DNA of 64,000 nucleotides from Microvirga lupini (GCF_014191055.1 NZ_JACHWB010000004.1:372001-436000), one strand, 5' to 3'; counted from the stretch's first letter, positions 36,486-46,355 are shown. The notes: generated by a model not told the origin, from the sequence alone. Numbers and translations are program-made.

Positions 36486-39400
36486 ATGCTTCCCTCTATC
36501 CTTGCGCGGCAAGTCCGGGCCGGCGTTGAAGACCAGCTGCGTGCCTCGTTCTCGCCGTCGACGAAGGCCTTCGAGAACATCATTGAAAGCTTCCTTGATG
36601 AGCCGGAGGCACTCATCAAGGGACCATGGCTGTCGCTCGACATGCCCTTCCGGCGCAGTGAGCGGGCTGAGGAGTTCTTCCCGGACGTTCCGCTCGGGTT
36701 CAGGCCGTACAGGCACCAGGAGCGGGCGTTCGAGCGCCTCTCCGGGATACGCCCCAAATCGACCCTCGTGGCGACCGGAACCGGATCGGGCAAGACGGAG
36801 TGCTTCCTCCTGCCCGTGCTCGACAGCTGCGCCAAGGCCAAGGGCGAGCCTGGTATCAAGGCGATCATCATCTACCCGATGAACGCCCTGGCGACCGACC
36901 AGGCGCGACGGATCGCAAAGCTCATCGACAAGAACCCGAGGCTCAAGGGCCTGCGGGCTGGCATCTACGCTGATGAGCGTCCCCAAAACGCGTCGTCGGT
37001 GATGACGCCAACCTGGATCATCGACTCCCGCGATGCTCTGGTGAAGAACCCGCCAGACATCCTTCTCACCAACTACAAGATGCTCGACTATATGCTCGTC
37101 CGCCCGGAGGAGCGCGAGATCTGGGAGAAGAACCGGCCCGACACCCTCCGCCACCTGATCGTTGACGAGCTTCACACTTTTGACGGCGCCCAAGGTACGG
37201 ACCTGGCCAGCCTGATCCGGCGCCTCAAGGATCGCCTGAAGATGCGCAGCGGCGATCTCTGCTGCGTCGGCACCTCGGCGACCCTCGGCGGGCCCGAGGC
37301 CATCGAGGACCTCGTGGCCTACGCGCGCGAGATATTCGACGAGCCATTTGACGCCTCGTCGGTGGTCCTGGAGGACCGCCAGTCGGTCAACGAGTATCTG
37401 GAGGACATCCAGATCACAGCGTTGGACGTGCCGGCCGAGGATCAGATCACCGCACTTGTGCGCAAGACGGACGACCTCACGCCTGAGGAGCTCGTGCGGC
37501 TTGCCTTCGGCTTCTGGCTCAAGGCCCAGCCTCCCAGGGATGTCTCGGCCACGGATTGGCGGGTGTCCCTCGGACACATGCTGGACGGGCACGTTTTCTT
37601 CCAGACGCTCCTGAAAATCCTGAAGGGACGTCCGCGGTCCTACACCGACATCAAGGAGGAGTTTCGCCGCAACAAGCTCTACCGGGGACTCGGCGACGAC
37701 CACCTCGACGCCCTGATCGACACCCTGACGGCTTTGATCGCGCATGCGCGACGGATCTATCCGGACGCCGTCGACGAGTCCGGCAAGCCCATCCCGATGC
37801 CGTTCTTCAACGTCCGTCATCAGCTCTGGCTGCGCGAGCTCCGGCGCATGGTGGCCAATGTCGGAACGACGCCGCGCCTGCAGCATCACGATGACCTGGG
37901 CTTTGAGGAGCAGCAGCGCGCCCTTCCGGTCATCCATTGCCGGGCCTGCGGCGGCGCGGGATGGGCCACCGTCACGCCGAACGACGAACGCCGCCCGTTG
38001 GGGGCGGAACTCCAGGAGGTTTACAGCGCCTATTTCGGCTACTCGGATCGCCTCCGCTTCATCTTCCGGGAGTCGCCGGTTCCGCGGATCAAGCGCCGGG
38101 TTGTTGGCCAGACGCGGTCCGCCTGGCTCTGCACCGAGTGCCTGGTGCCACACTATGGCGAAACCTGCCCGGAGGGCGGCTGTGGGTCCTGCCGCGCATC
38201 CACGGACAAACTCATCGAGGTCTTCGTTCATAAGCCGGGGCGCCTCACCGACGAGAAGTTCCGGGTCGACCACGATTGCACCTTCTGCGGGGCTCCCAAT
38301 GGCCTCGGCATTCTGGGGGCGCAGTCCGTCACGTTGGTGACGGGCATGGTGGCGACCATGTTCGGGTCGGACCACAACGATGACCCCAAGCTCCTGACCT
38401 TCTCAGACTCCGTGCAGGATGCCGCGCACCGGGCCGGCGTCCTGCAGGCCCGGAACGCCTCCAACGTGTTCAGGGCTGGCCTGTCCCGCTTCGTGTGCGA
38501 GGCCGTAGCGCCGAACATGGAGACCGTCGAGGCCGAAGCCCCCAAGGCGATGCAGAAGGCGCTGGGCGACAAGACGCCGGACGGCGATTTCGTTGCCACG
38601 TACCTGCCGGCCGACATGGAATGGCGCAACGACTACAAGGCGCTCCTTGCAACGGACGAGCTTCCGCCGGGAAGCAAGCTGCCGGAGTACCTTCAGCAAA
38701 GGCTCGCCTGGGAGAGCTTCGCGGAACTCACCTTCCGCTCGCGCCTTGGCGCCACGGTCGAAAGGACCGGACTCGCCGCCCCGCATACCGACCTCTCTCT
38801 GGTCGGGCCCCTGTGCGAGGAGATCGCCGCAAGAATGCGGAACGATCTTGGGATGGCCTCGGATGCGATCTCCCAGGAGGACCTGCTTCGTTTCCTCGTT
38901 GGCCTCCTCGATCATATGCGGGCCCGCGGAGCCGTCGCGACCGACATCACTAGGCTTTACGTGGCCCGGGAGGCGAACTGGTACGCGGTGGTGAGGGCGC
39001 ATCCGCACGGGCGTTCGCTGCCGCAGTACGCCCCGGCCGCACCCAAGCCAACGTTCCCGTCCAACCGCGTCCTGCGGGGCTTCGAGCCCGTGGCCACTGA
39101 CGGCATCGGGGGCTGGTATGTGCCCTGGTTCCTTAAGTGGTTCGAGCACAAGCTGGTTCTCACGGGCGATTTGTACCGCGATTTCTACAACCTGATGTTC
39201 AAGGTCCTGGAGAACCGCAACCTCGTCGAGCGCCTTCCCATCGGCGTCGGAAAGGATGTCGCGGCCACCTGCGCCTGGGGATTGAAGCCCGAAACCGTCC
39301 GGGTGCATGCCAAGTCCGCCACCGTCCGCTGCGACACGTGCGGCAACCTGCATCACATCCCCGCCGCCCAGGAGTTCGTCGACGTCTGGACAGGCATGCG

Positions 39401-42400
39401 ATGCACCCGGGTGGGCTGCGAAGGATCCATGGGACTGGACGGCGATGCGCGCCGCAACCGTTTCCGCACCCGGATCCTCACCAAGGGACGCATCAAGCGG
39501 GTTATCGCGGCGGAGCACACCGGTCTGCTGGGGCGTGAGCAGCGGCAGGAAGTCGAACGGCGGTTCATGACGGATGACCGCAAGACCTGGTATCCGAACC
39601 TGCTCGCCGCGACGCCGACGCTGGAAATGGGCATCAACATTGGCGACCTGTCCACCCTGGTGCTGTGCTCGGTTCCGCCCGAGCAGGCCAACTATGTCCA
39701 GCGCATCGGGCGCACCGGACGCCGTGACGGCAACTCGCTCAACGTGACCGTTGCGACCGCCAGGCCACATGACATGTGGTATTGGGCCGATCCGGAGGAA
39801 ATGATCTCCGGCAAGGTGCGGACCCCGGGCGTCCACCTGAAGGCGGTGGCGATCCTGAAGCGCCAGTTCGCCGCCTACACGCTGGATCGCTGGGTGTCGG
39901 AGGCTGGCGCCGGCGTGAAGAGCTACGGCAAGGTCCGCGATGCGCTCAACGCCATAACGGCGAAGAACCAGAATGCCTTCCCGCTGTTCTGGTTCAAGTT
40001 CGTCGAGGAGAAGGCCGAGAGCCTGTTCAACGATTTCTGTCGCCTGTTCCCACGGCTTCTGGAGGACACCGAGGCCTTGGAGGCCCTCCGGGCGTTCGCG
40101 TTCGGGGGTGAGAACGACAGTCTCGCCTATGCCGTCGCGAACGAGTTCGCCGGCGTCTCCGCCGAGATCTCCGCAATCCAGGAGCGCATGGACGCCGCAT
40201 CGGCCATGGCGAAGAAGCTCAAGGCCGAGCAGCCGCCGCCCACCGACCTGAAGGAGCGCCTGGACGCGCTTGACCGCGAGAAGCGGGCCCTGGGGATGAT
40301 CAAACGCGAGATCAACAGCGGCGACATCGTCGGCTTCCTCACGGACCGGGGCATTCTCCCGAACTATCTCTTCCCCGAGCAGGGCGTCACGCTAAAGTCG
40401 ATCCTGTATCGCACGGAGGTTGCGAGCGAGGAGGACAAGGCCCCGACCATCACGGAGTACATGAGGCCAGCGGCGGCGGCCCTGGGCGAGTTCGCCCCAA
40501 GCGCGCTGTTCTATGCCGACAGCCGCAAGCTCAAGATCGATCAAATCGATCTTTCGGCCTCGCCCATCGAACATTGGCGGGTCTGCCCGGACTGCACCCA
40601 CATGGCGCTCGCGCAGGCCGAGACGACGGAGGAGGGCTGTCCTTGCTGCGGCTCCAAGATGTGGGCCGACAAGGGCGCTCGGCGGCCCATGATCCGCCTG
40701 AAGCAGGTCTACGCCGTCGGCAACGACCGGAACACCCGAATCGGCGATGACGGGGACGAGCGTGAGACCCGCTACTTCGACCGCGACTACCTGCCTGCGT
40801 TCGAGCGCAACCAGATTGGAAACGCCTATGCGGTCGAGGACGGCGCCCTGCCGTTCGCCTTCGAGCATCTCCGGCGCTGCACCTTCCGCGAGGTCAACTT
40901 CGGCGAAAACGGCGACACGCCGTCCGGGCAGAAGGTGGCCGGCGAGCGCCGCCTCGGGCACGGGTTCTCCCTCTGCCGTTCCTGCGGACGGGTTCAGGAT
41001 CCCGAAGAAATCCGCCGCATGCGCCGGGACGGCTCCAAGAAGGGGCTCCATCAACCGCGTTGCCATGAGGTGAATTCCGAGGATGACGACACCTACGTCT
41101 CGGTCGTCTACCTGTACCGGGAGTTCACATCCGAGGCGATCCGGTTCCTGCTGCCGCTCGCCTCATCCAAGGACCACGACAAGGTGAAGTCCCTGCGCGC
41201 GGCGATGGACCTCGGCCTGCGCCTCCACTTCAAGGGCAAGGTCGACCATCTTCGCACGTCGCTGGTGGAGACGGCCGACGGCCCGCTCACCCGGCGGTAC
41301 CTGTACCTCTACGACACCGTCCCCGGCGGAACGGGCTATCTCAAGCAGCTCGCCACCAGGCCGGACGAGATGCAGGACGTGTTCGCGCTTGCCTTGGCCC
41401 ACATGCGTGACTGCGTCTGCAACACGGATCCGCGCAAGGACGGCTGCCCGCGGTGCATCCGCTCGCATGCCTCGACGTTCGGCCGCGGGGAGGTGTCGCG
41501 CGACACGGCCAGCGGCATCATCGCCGAAATCCTGGCTGACTGGGACAAGCTGCGCCCCGTCGACAACGTCGATGGCGTGAAGCTGAACAAGGCCCTTGAG
41601 AGCGAGCTTGAGGCGATGTTCGTCGCCCGCTTCAGGGACAACGTGCAGGCTGCGGGGGGCAAGTTCATCAAGGCCGTGGTCAACGCACAGCCCGGATTCT
41701 TCGTGAAGCACGGGGATGGCGAGTGGCGGCTCCAGCCGCAGGTGGACCTCAGCAAGCATTTCCCGGGTGTGCCCAAGACCCGCGCCGACTTCGTCCTCTG
41801 GCCGGCCGTCCCGACGCCCGGCTCAAAGCCCGTCGCGATCTATCTCGACGGGTGGCAATGGCATCACGACAGGATCCCCAACGACCTGCGGGTGCGCCAG
41901 GAGCTCATCCGGTCCGGACACGTCCTGGTGTGGTCGCTGACCTGGGCCGATGTCGAGACCGCGTCCGGAGGTGAGGCGAAGAAGCACTTCTGGGATCCTT
42001 CCTCGTCGCTGCCGGGACCCATGCTCAATCGCCTTACGGATGGAGAGCAGACCCTGACGGACCTCAGGGCCGTCCTGGAGGCCGCGCCGTTCGATCAGTT
42101 CCTGCGGTACGTCCGCTGCCCGGACATGACCGCTTGGACGGGAAGGGCGTGCGCGCTCTCGACCGGTCTGTTCCTGTCCGGCATGCAGGCCGGCAAGGAT
42201 CCCAAGGCCGTCATGGCGGCCACGGAAGAGTTCAGCGGTGACGCCGGGCGGGCGACGCTGGAGGCGATGCCGGGCACGCCACTCTATGGCTACAGGCTCG
42301 ACAAGGGCGTGGGGTGCGTGACGGTCGCGGTCGAGCAGCCGTGGCGGCCGCCCGAATGGCCCCAGGGCCGCACGCTGACCACGGTCGTCGGGTTCGAGCA

Positions 42401-42842
42401 CCGCCTGGCGGAGTCGCCGGAAGCCAAGAAGGCCTGGAATGGCGCCCTGCGGCTTCTTAACCTGCTTCAGTTCGGAGGCCCCTTGTACGTCGGCTGCACG
42501 GAGGAGATCGGACTTGATCCCGCTCCCCGGCCGGCGCCCGAGCAGGAGGATGCCTACAGCGAGGCGTGGGCCGACGTGGAGCGCCTAGTTCTCGCCGACC
42601 TGCTGCCGCTCGTGCGGAAGCTGAGGCAGAAGGTTCCGCCGGTCACGCCGCCGGAGGCCCTCTACGAGGTGGCGGATGCGGAAGGAAACGCCATCGGAAC
42701 CTTGGAGCTTGCCTGGCCCGAGCAAAAGAAGGGGATCGTGCTTGAACCCGACCTCGCACGCCTCTTCCCGGGCTGGACGATCATCGTCTATGCCGGGCAG
42801 GACAACATCTTTGAAGACGATCCAGTGGGAGAGCCGGCATGA
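36486..42842 (+). CDS. Giant DEAD-type helicase with DUF1998 (DrmA/DrmB- or DruE-like)
   Basis: This 2118-residue protein has Walker A in VATGTGSGKTECFLL (about residue 98), motif II in LIVDELHTFDGAQG (about 225), SATLGG (about 260) and a motif VI QRIGRTGRRDG (about 1071). Zinc-binding cysteine clusters are spread between about residues 480 and 1510 (CRACGG, CTEC, CDTCG, CPDC...CPCCGS, CRSCG). The DUF1998 domain ends in DTVPGGTGYLKQL and CVCN...DGCPRCIRSH (about 1610-1660). A further segment (DFVLWP...YLDGWQWHHDRI, about 1770-1795) resembles a Vsr/PD-(D/E)XK nuclease. Helicase and DUF1998 are separate proteins (DrmA, DrmB) in DISARM but are fused here, as in Druantia DruE. Confidence 0.85.
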   Translation: MLPSILARQVRAGVEDQLRASFSPSTKAFENIIESFLDEPEALIKGPWLSLDMPFRRSERAEEFFPDVPLGFRPYRHQERAFERLSGIRPKSTLVATGTGSGKTECFLLPVLDSCAKAKGEPGIKAIIIYPMNALATDQARRIAKLIDKNPRLKGLRAGIYADERPQNASSVMTPTWIIDSRDALVKNPPDILLTNYKMLDYMLVRPEEREIWEKNRPDTLRHLIVDELHTFDGAQGTDLASLIRRLKDRLKMRSGDLCCVGTSATLGGPEAIEDLVAYAREIFDEPFDASSVVLEDRQSVNEYLEDIQITALDVPAEDQITALVRKTDDLTPEELVRLAFGFWLKAQPPRDVSATDWRVSLGHMLDGHVFFQTLLKILKGRPRSYTDIKEEFRRNKLYRGLGDDHLDALIDTLTALIAHARRIYPDAVDESGKPIPMPFFNVRHQLWLRELRRMVANVGTTPRLQHHDDLGFEEQQRALPVIHCRACGGAGWATVTPNDERRPLGAELQEVYSAYFGYSDRLRFIFRESPVPRIKRRVVGQTRSAWLCTECLVPHYGETCPEGGCGSCRASTDKLIEVFVHKPGRLTDEKFRVDHDCTFCGAPNGLGILGAQSVTLVTGMVATMFGSDHNDDPKLLTFSDSVQDAAHRAGVLQARNASNVFRAGLSRFVCEAVAPNMETVEAEAPKAMQKALGDKTPDGDFVATYLPADMEWRNDYKALLATDELPPGSKLPEYLQQRLAWESFAELTFRSRLGATVERTGLAAPHTDLSLVGPLCEEIAARMRNDLGMASDAISQEDLLRFLVGLLDHMRARGAVATDITRLYVAREANWYAVVRAHPHGRSLPQYAPAAPKPTFPSNRVLRGFEPVATDGIGGWYVPWFLKWFEHKLVLTGDLYRDFYNLMFKVLENRNLVERLPIGVGKDVAATCAWGLKPETVRVHAKSATVRCDTCGNLHHIPAAQEFVDVWTGMRCTRVGCEGSMGLDGDARRNRFRTRILTKGRIKRVIAAEHTGLLGREQRQEVERRFMTDDRKTWYPNLLAATPTLEMGINIGDLSTLVLCSVPPEQANYVQRIGRTGRRDGNSLNVTVATARPHDMWYWADPEEMISGKVRTPGVHLKAVAILKRQFAAYTLDRWVSEAGAGVKSYGKVRDALNAITAKNQNAFPLFWFKFVEEKAESLFNDFCRLFPRLLEDTEALEALRAFAFGGENDSLAYAVANEFAGVSAEISAIQERMDAASAMAKKLKAEQPPPTDLKERLDALDREKRALGMIKREINSGDIVGFLTDRGILPNYLFPEQGVTLKSILYRTEVASEEDKAPTITEYMRPAAAALGEFAPSALFYADSRKLKIDQIDLSASPIEHWRVCPDCTHMALAQAETTEEGCPCCGSKMWADKGARRPMIRLKQVYAVGNDRNTRIGDDGDERETRYFDRDYLPAFERNQIGNAYAVEDGALPFAFEHLRRCTFREVNFGENGDTPSGQKVAGERRLGHGFSLCRSCGRVQDPEEIRRMRRDGSKKGLHQPRCHEVNSEDDDTYVSVVYLYREFTSEAIRFLLPLASSKDHDKVKSLRAAMDLGLRLHFKGKVDHLRTSLVETADGPLTRRYLYLYDTVPGGTGYLKQLATRPDEMQDVFALALAHMRDCVCNTDPRKDGCPRCIRSHASTFGRGEVSRDTASGIIAEILADWDKLRPVDNVDGVKLNKALESELEAMFVARFRDNVQAAGGKFIKAVVNAQPGFFVKHGDGEWRLQPQVDLSKHFPGVPKTRADFVLWPAVPTPGSKPVAIYLDGWQWHHDRIPNDLRVRQELIRSGHVLVWSLTWADVETASGGEAKKHFWDPSSSLPGPMLNRLTDGEQTLTDLRAVLEAAPFDQFLRYVRCPDMTAWTGRACALSTGLFLSGMQAGKDPKAVMAATEEFSGDAGRATLEAMPGTPLYGYRLDKGVGCVTVAVEQPWRPPEWPQGRTLTTVVGFEHRLAESPEAKKAWNGALRLLNLLQFGGPLYVGCTEEIGLDPAPRPAPEQEDAYSEAWADVERLVLADLLPLVRKLRQKVPPVTPPEALYEVADAEGNAIGTLELAWPEQKKGIVLEPDLARLFPGWTIIVYAGQDNIFEDDPVGEPA

Positions 42843-45025
42843 CCGCGCGGAAGCCTGACGTTCACATCATGATCGACGCGCTGCTGTCGCAGAATCGGCT
42901 GCCCCGCGCGGTTCAGGACAAGGCGGCGAAGCTCATCCTCAAGCTCAAGAACGATCCCGCCGCGAACGGGATCAACTTCGAGAGCATCGAGGGTGCCCGT
43001 GATCGCCACATGAAGTCGGCTCGGATCGACCAGGGCCACCGCGCCATCGTGTACGACCGCGGTGGTGCCCTGATCGTGCTGTGGATGGACAAGCACGACG
43101 ACGCTTACCGCTGGGCGCGTGACCGCATCATCGATGTCAACCCGCTCACCGCCTCGGTGCAGGTCACCGACATGAGCCTGGTCGAGGTTCCCCCCGCGGC
43201 CCAGGCCGCAGGGGCCGCCGAGAAACCCCGGTTCGCCGATTACAGCGATGCCAACCTGGTTGCCGTCGGCGTTCCCGAGGCGCTGCTGCCGGCCATCCGG
43301 GCCATCCGGACCGACGAGGAACTTGAAGCCAACAAGCCGGGTATCCCGGCCGACGCTTACGACGCCCTGGTTTGCCTGGCGGCCGGCTACTCTGTTGAGG
43401 AGACGCTGGAGGAGTTGGAGCGCACCACCGCTTCCAACATTTCCGCGGACGACTTCGCCGCGGCTCTCAAGACCCCGGAAAGCCAACGCTCGTTCTGGTT
43501 CGTCGAGGACGACCAGGAGCTCCAGAAGGTGCTCGACGAACCGCTGGAGTTCTGGCGCATCTTCCTCCATCCATCGCAGCGCAAGCTCGTGAACCGGCAG
43601 TGGAATGGCCCAGTTCTCGTCAGGGGTGGCGCCGGCACCGGCAAGACCGTGGTCGCGATGCACCGCGCCCGCTACCTGGCCGGCCGCCTGATCACCGCGA
43701 AGGACGCGTTGGGCAAGATCCTCTTTACGACCTTCACTTCCAACCTCGCGGCTGATGTCAAAGCCAACCTGATCAATCTTTGCTCTCAGGAGGAGATGGA
43801 CCGGATCGAGGTCATGCATCTTGATGGATGGGTGACCGATTTCCTCCGTCGCCAGGGCTATCAGCGTGAAATCCTGTACGGGGATGATCCCCGCCAGACG
43901 GATGCATGGGATGCCGCCTTCCGGGTCCATGGCAAGGACATTGGGCTGAGCCTGGAGTTCCTGCGGGACGAATGGCGCCAGGTCGTTCAGGCGAACGGCA
44001 TCTCCGACATGCCTGGATACCTCAGGGTGCAGCGGACCGGGCGTGGCACATCCATCGACCGGAAGACCAAGGAAAAGGTCTGGGCCGTGTTCGCGGCCTA
44101 CCGCGCCAGGCTCGACGAGGAGCAGCTCTCCGAGCCCGAGGACGCTTATCGGCACGCCCGCGATATCCTGCGTGCCAAGCCGGCCCTGCTGCCCTACCGG
44201 GCCATCATGGTCGACGAGGCGCAGGACCTTGGGGCCGAGGCCTTCCGGCTGATTGCGGAGATCGCTCCAAAGGCCGATGGCGTCGCCGGCCCCGACAGCC
44301 TGTTCATTGTCGGGGATGCGCACCAGCGCATCTACGGCCGGCGGGCGGCCATGTCGAAGTGCGGCATCAATGTGCGGGGCCGCAGCCGCAAGCTCCGGAT
44401 CTGCTACCGCACCTCCGACGAGATCCGGCGTTTCGCTGAGGCCATCATTCAGGGCGTTACGGTCGATGACCTCGACGACTCCACCGACGACCTGAAGGGC
44501 TACCGCAGCCTCTTCCACGGTCCGCGGCCGGACATCGCCATCACCTCCTCTCCGGAGGACGAACTGTCGGCGCTCGTGGAATGGATCGAGCGCTGCAAGG
44601 CAGACGGCATCGAGGAGAGCGAGATCTGCGTCCTTGCGCGCACGAACGATCTCGTGAAGGCAGCGGCCGACGGGCTGAAGGCCCTCGGCTTCAAGGTGAA
44701 CATGCTCGCGCGGAAGAAGGCGGACGACCGGACCAAGGCCGGATTGCGCCTTGGCACGATGCATCGCGCCAAAGGGCTGGAGTTCGCGGCTATCGCCATC
44801 GTCGATGTCAACGACGGTGTGATGCCACCGCGCTGGCTCTTAGATGCCGCGCCTGATGCCGCGATCAGGCGGCAGGTCATTGAGGCGGACAAGGCGCTCC
44901 TGCACGTCTCGTCCACGCGGGCCAAGAAACGCCTTTTCGTAGCGACTTCGGGGGATGCGAGCGACCTGCTGCCAAAAGCAACGGCGGGTGATCGGAAGGC
45001 AGCACAGCAGGCGAGGGCAGCGTGA
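42839..45025 (+). CDS. UvrD/Rep-type helicase with RelE-like N-terminal domain
   Basis: This 728-residue superfamily 1 helicase has Walker A in VRGGAGTGKTVVAMHRA (about residue 264), motif II in MVDEAQDLGAEAF (about 458), FIVGDAHQRIYG (about 490), RICYRTSDEIRRF (about 520), TMHRAKGLEF (about 640) and STRAKKRLFVAT (about 692). The first 90 residues (AAKLILKLKNDPAANGINFESIEGARDRHMKSARIDQGHRAIVY...VLWMDKHDDAYRWARDR) look like a RelE/ParE-type toxin fold. That fusion also occurs in some stand-alone UvrD-like proteins. It overlaps the giant helicase by 4 bp (ATGA). UvrD-type helicases are not part of standard DISARM. Confidence 0.85.
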   Translation: MTARKPDVHIMIDALLSQNRLPRAVQDKAAKLILKLKNDPAANGINFESIEGARDRHMKSARIDQGHRAIVYDRGGALIVLWMDKHDDAYRWARDRIIDVNPLTASVQVTDMSLVEVPPAAQAAGAAEKPRFADYSDANLVAVGVPEALLPAIRAIRTDEELEANKPGIPADAYDALVCLAAGYSVEETLEELERTTASNISADDFAAALKTPESQRSFWFVEDDQELQKVLDEPLEFWRIFLHPSQRKLVNRQWNGPVLVRGGAGTGKTVVAMHRARYLAGRLITAKDALGKILFTTFTSNLAADVKANLINLCSQEEMDRIEVMHLDGWVTDFLRRQGYQREILYGDDPRQTDAWDAAFRVHGKDIGLSLEFLRDEWRQVVQANGISDMPGYLRVQRTGRGTSIDRKTKEKVWAVFAAYRARLDEEQLSEPEDAYRHARDILRAKPALLPYRAIMVDEAQDLGAEAFRLIAEIAPKADGVAGPDSLFIVGDAHQRIYGRRAAMSKCGINVRGRSRKLRICYRTSDEIRRFAEAIIQGVTVDDLDDSTDDLKGYRSLFHGPRPDIAITSSPEDELSALVEWIERCKADGIEESEICVLARTNDLVKAAADGLKALGFKVNMLARKKADDRTKAGLRLGTMHRAKGLEFAAIAIVDVNDGVMPPRWLLDAAPDAAIRRQVIEADKALLHVSSTRAKKRLFVATSGDASDLLPKATAGDRKAAQQARAA

Positions 45026-45882
45026 TGAGTTCAAGCACTTCCGCTGCCTTTGCGGATCCGGCCATTGATGAGGCTCTGCAGCGATTCATGCTGCCGGCAT
45101 TCTGGTCTGGCTTCAAGGACGAAGCTCCCTTCGTCCATCCACAGGATCGCCCGGTCATCGCCAAGTCTCCCCATGGAGGGTGGCTTGCGACGGCCGCCGC
45201 CGAGAACTTCGACACCGTCGTTCAGACGGACAGCCTCGGTGTCGGAGATGACCGGTTCTATTTCTCGCTTCTCCCTGTCCCATATGCAGGCGACCTCGCC
45301 CGGGCTGACATCTTCATCCTCCTGCTGAACCCGGGTGGTGGCGGCGTTTTCGACTTTCATGTCGAGTATCGCTGCCCCTCTTGGCGGGATCGTGTCCTGG
45401 GCAACCTCTCCCAGGCCGTCCACGGGATGGAGTTCCCCAACCTCAACCTGGATCCAGAGTTTTGCTGGACAGGCGGCTATCAGTGGTGGGAGCGCAAGCT
45501 GAGGGCCGTCGCCATGGAGCTTGTCCCTCTGTGTGGGAGCTACCGCAATGCGCTGCGCGAGTTGTCTCGACGCGTCGCATGCATTGAGCTTGTGCCCTAT
45601 CACTCCACATCTTTTAACGGGCATAAACTCCTTGAGGTCCTTCCCTCGACCCTCCAAGCCCGGCGCTATGTTCGCGATGTACTCCTGCCGCGGGCGCAGG
45701 GGGACGAACTCAGCATCATCGTGACCCGCCAGAGCAAGACCTGGGGCCTTCCTGCACAGGAGGGGGTGCCAAGCATAGTCCATTACACGGGCCAACAGGC
45801 ACGCGGGGTGCATTTCGGACCCACCACAACAGGCGGGCGCGAGATCCTGCGGCGGATCAGGAAAACGGGACCTCTCAGCTAG
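45025..45882 (+). CDS. Unknown protein, possible UDG-like fold; fifth gene of the operon
   Basis: This 285-residue soluble protein has the central segment ADIFILLLNPGGGGVFDFHVE (about residues 95-115), similar to the hydrophobic strand and turn in proteins with a uracil-DNA-glycosylase-like fold (LLLNPG...). CIELVPYHSTSFNGHKL (about 190-206) may be the second conserved loop. It starts on the last base of the UvrD stop (ATG at 45025), so it is coupled to the operon. No family can be named with confidence; enzymatic assignment is speculative. Confidence 0.6.
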   Translation: MSSSTSAAFADPAIDEALQRFMLPAFWSGFKDEAPFVHPQDRPVIAKSPHGGWLATAAAENFDTVVQTDSLGVGDDRFYFSLLPVPYAGDLARADIFILLLNPGGGGVFDFHVEYRCPSWRDRVLGNLSQAVHGMEFPNLNLDPEFCWTGGYQWWERKLRAVAMELVPLCGSYRNALRELSRRVACIELVPYHSTSFNGHKLLEVLPSTLQARRYVRDVLLPRAQGDELSIIVTRQSKTWGLPAQEGVPSIVHYTGQQARGVHFGPTTTGGREILRRIRKTGPLS

Positions 45883-45894
45883 ACCGGGAAAGTC

Positions 45895-46290
45895 ATGAAG
45901 AAGCGTGAACCAAAGAAGCCATCCCGCCTCGGGTTGGAAATCGAGGCGGCCGTGGAGCGCGACCCGCGTTTCGAGCGGCATCAGCCCAACCGGCTCTACC
46001 AGTGCACCTTTCGCACCGTGGAGGGGCGCGAGGTTTTCGCTTTCGAGCGAGTCACGCTGGATGCGATCCGATTCTGGCTGCCGCCGACGGAGGCCGTCAA
46101 GAAGGCCGTGACCGCAGAGGGCATCGTGGTGCCGGAGATCAGCATCCCTTACCCGGATCGGAATGATCCTGAGCGCTATGGGCGGCTATCAAATCTCTTG
46201 GGTGTTCCCGAACTCAAGGATGAGCCGCTGCTTCCTGTTCCCATCATGTCGGCGGATCAGGCCATCCGCATCTTGGCGGCTCTGCCCTGA
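45895..46290 (+). CDS. Small unknown protein, last gene of the operon
   Basis: This 131-residue protein has a basic N-terminus (MKKREPKKPSRLGLE) and a mixed alpha/beta remainder (NRLYQCTFRTVEGREVFAFERVTLDAIRFWLP). It starts 12 bp after the previous stop on the same strand, so it probably belongs to the same transcript. No family was recognised. It might be an accessory or regulatory subunit. Confidence 0.6.
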   Translation: MKKREPKKPSRLGLEIEAAVERDPRFERHQPNRLYQCTFRTVEGREVFAFERVTLDAIRFWLPPTEAVKKAVTAEGIVVPEISIPYPDRNDPERYGRLSNLLGVPELKDEPLLPVPIMSADQAIRILAALP

Positions 46291-46312
46291 CGCGGCGCCA
46301 GGACGACCGTCA

Positions 46313-46355
46313 CCAAATAATCCGCGCCGCAATGTCGAATCGGTATTCTCGTTCT
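46313..46355 (+). repeat. Upstream element, copy 1
   Basis: The stretch TCCGCGCCG...GTCGAATCGGTATTCTCGTTCT is repeated with few changes at 52602-52641, and its second half recurs at 51227-51250. Each copy lies 100-190 bp before a gene for an exported protein. TAT(T/C)CT could be a -10 box, with TCCGC(G/A) at the -35 distance, but the -35 is not of the usual type. Confidence 0.55.

Noticed and set aside
36429-44764. Long antisense frames opposite the giant helicase, methyltransferase end and UvrD gene
   Set aside because: They lack domains and mirror genes with complete motif sets on the other strand.
28741-46290. A standard class 1 or class 2 DISARM locus
   Set aside because: DrmA- and DrmB-like parts are fused, no PLD (DrmC) or cytosine methylase is visible and a UvrD-type helicase has been added.
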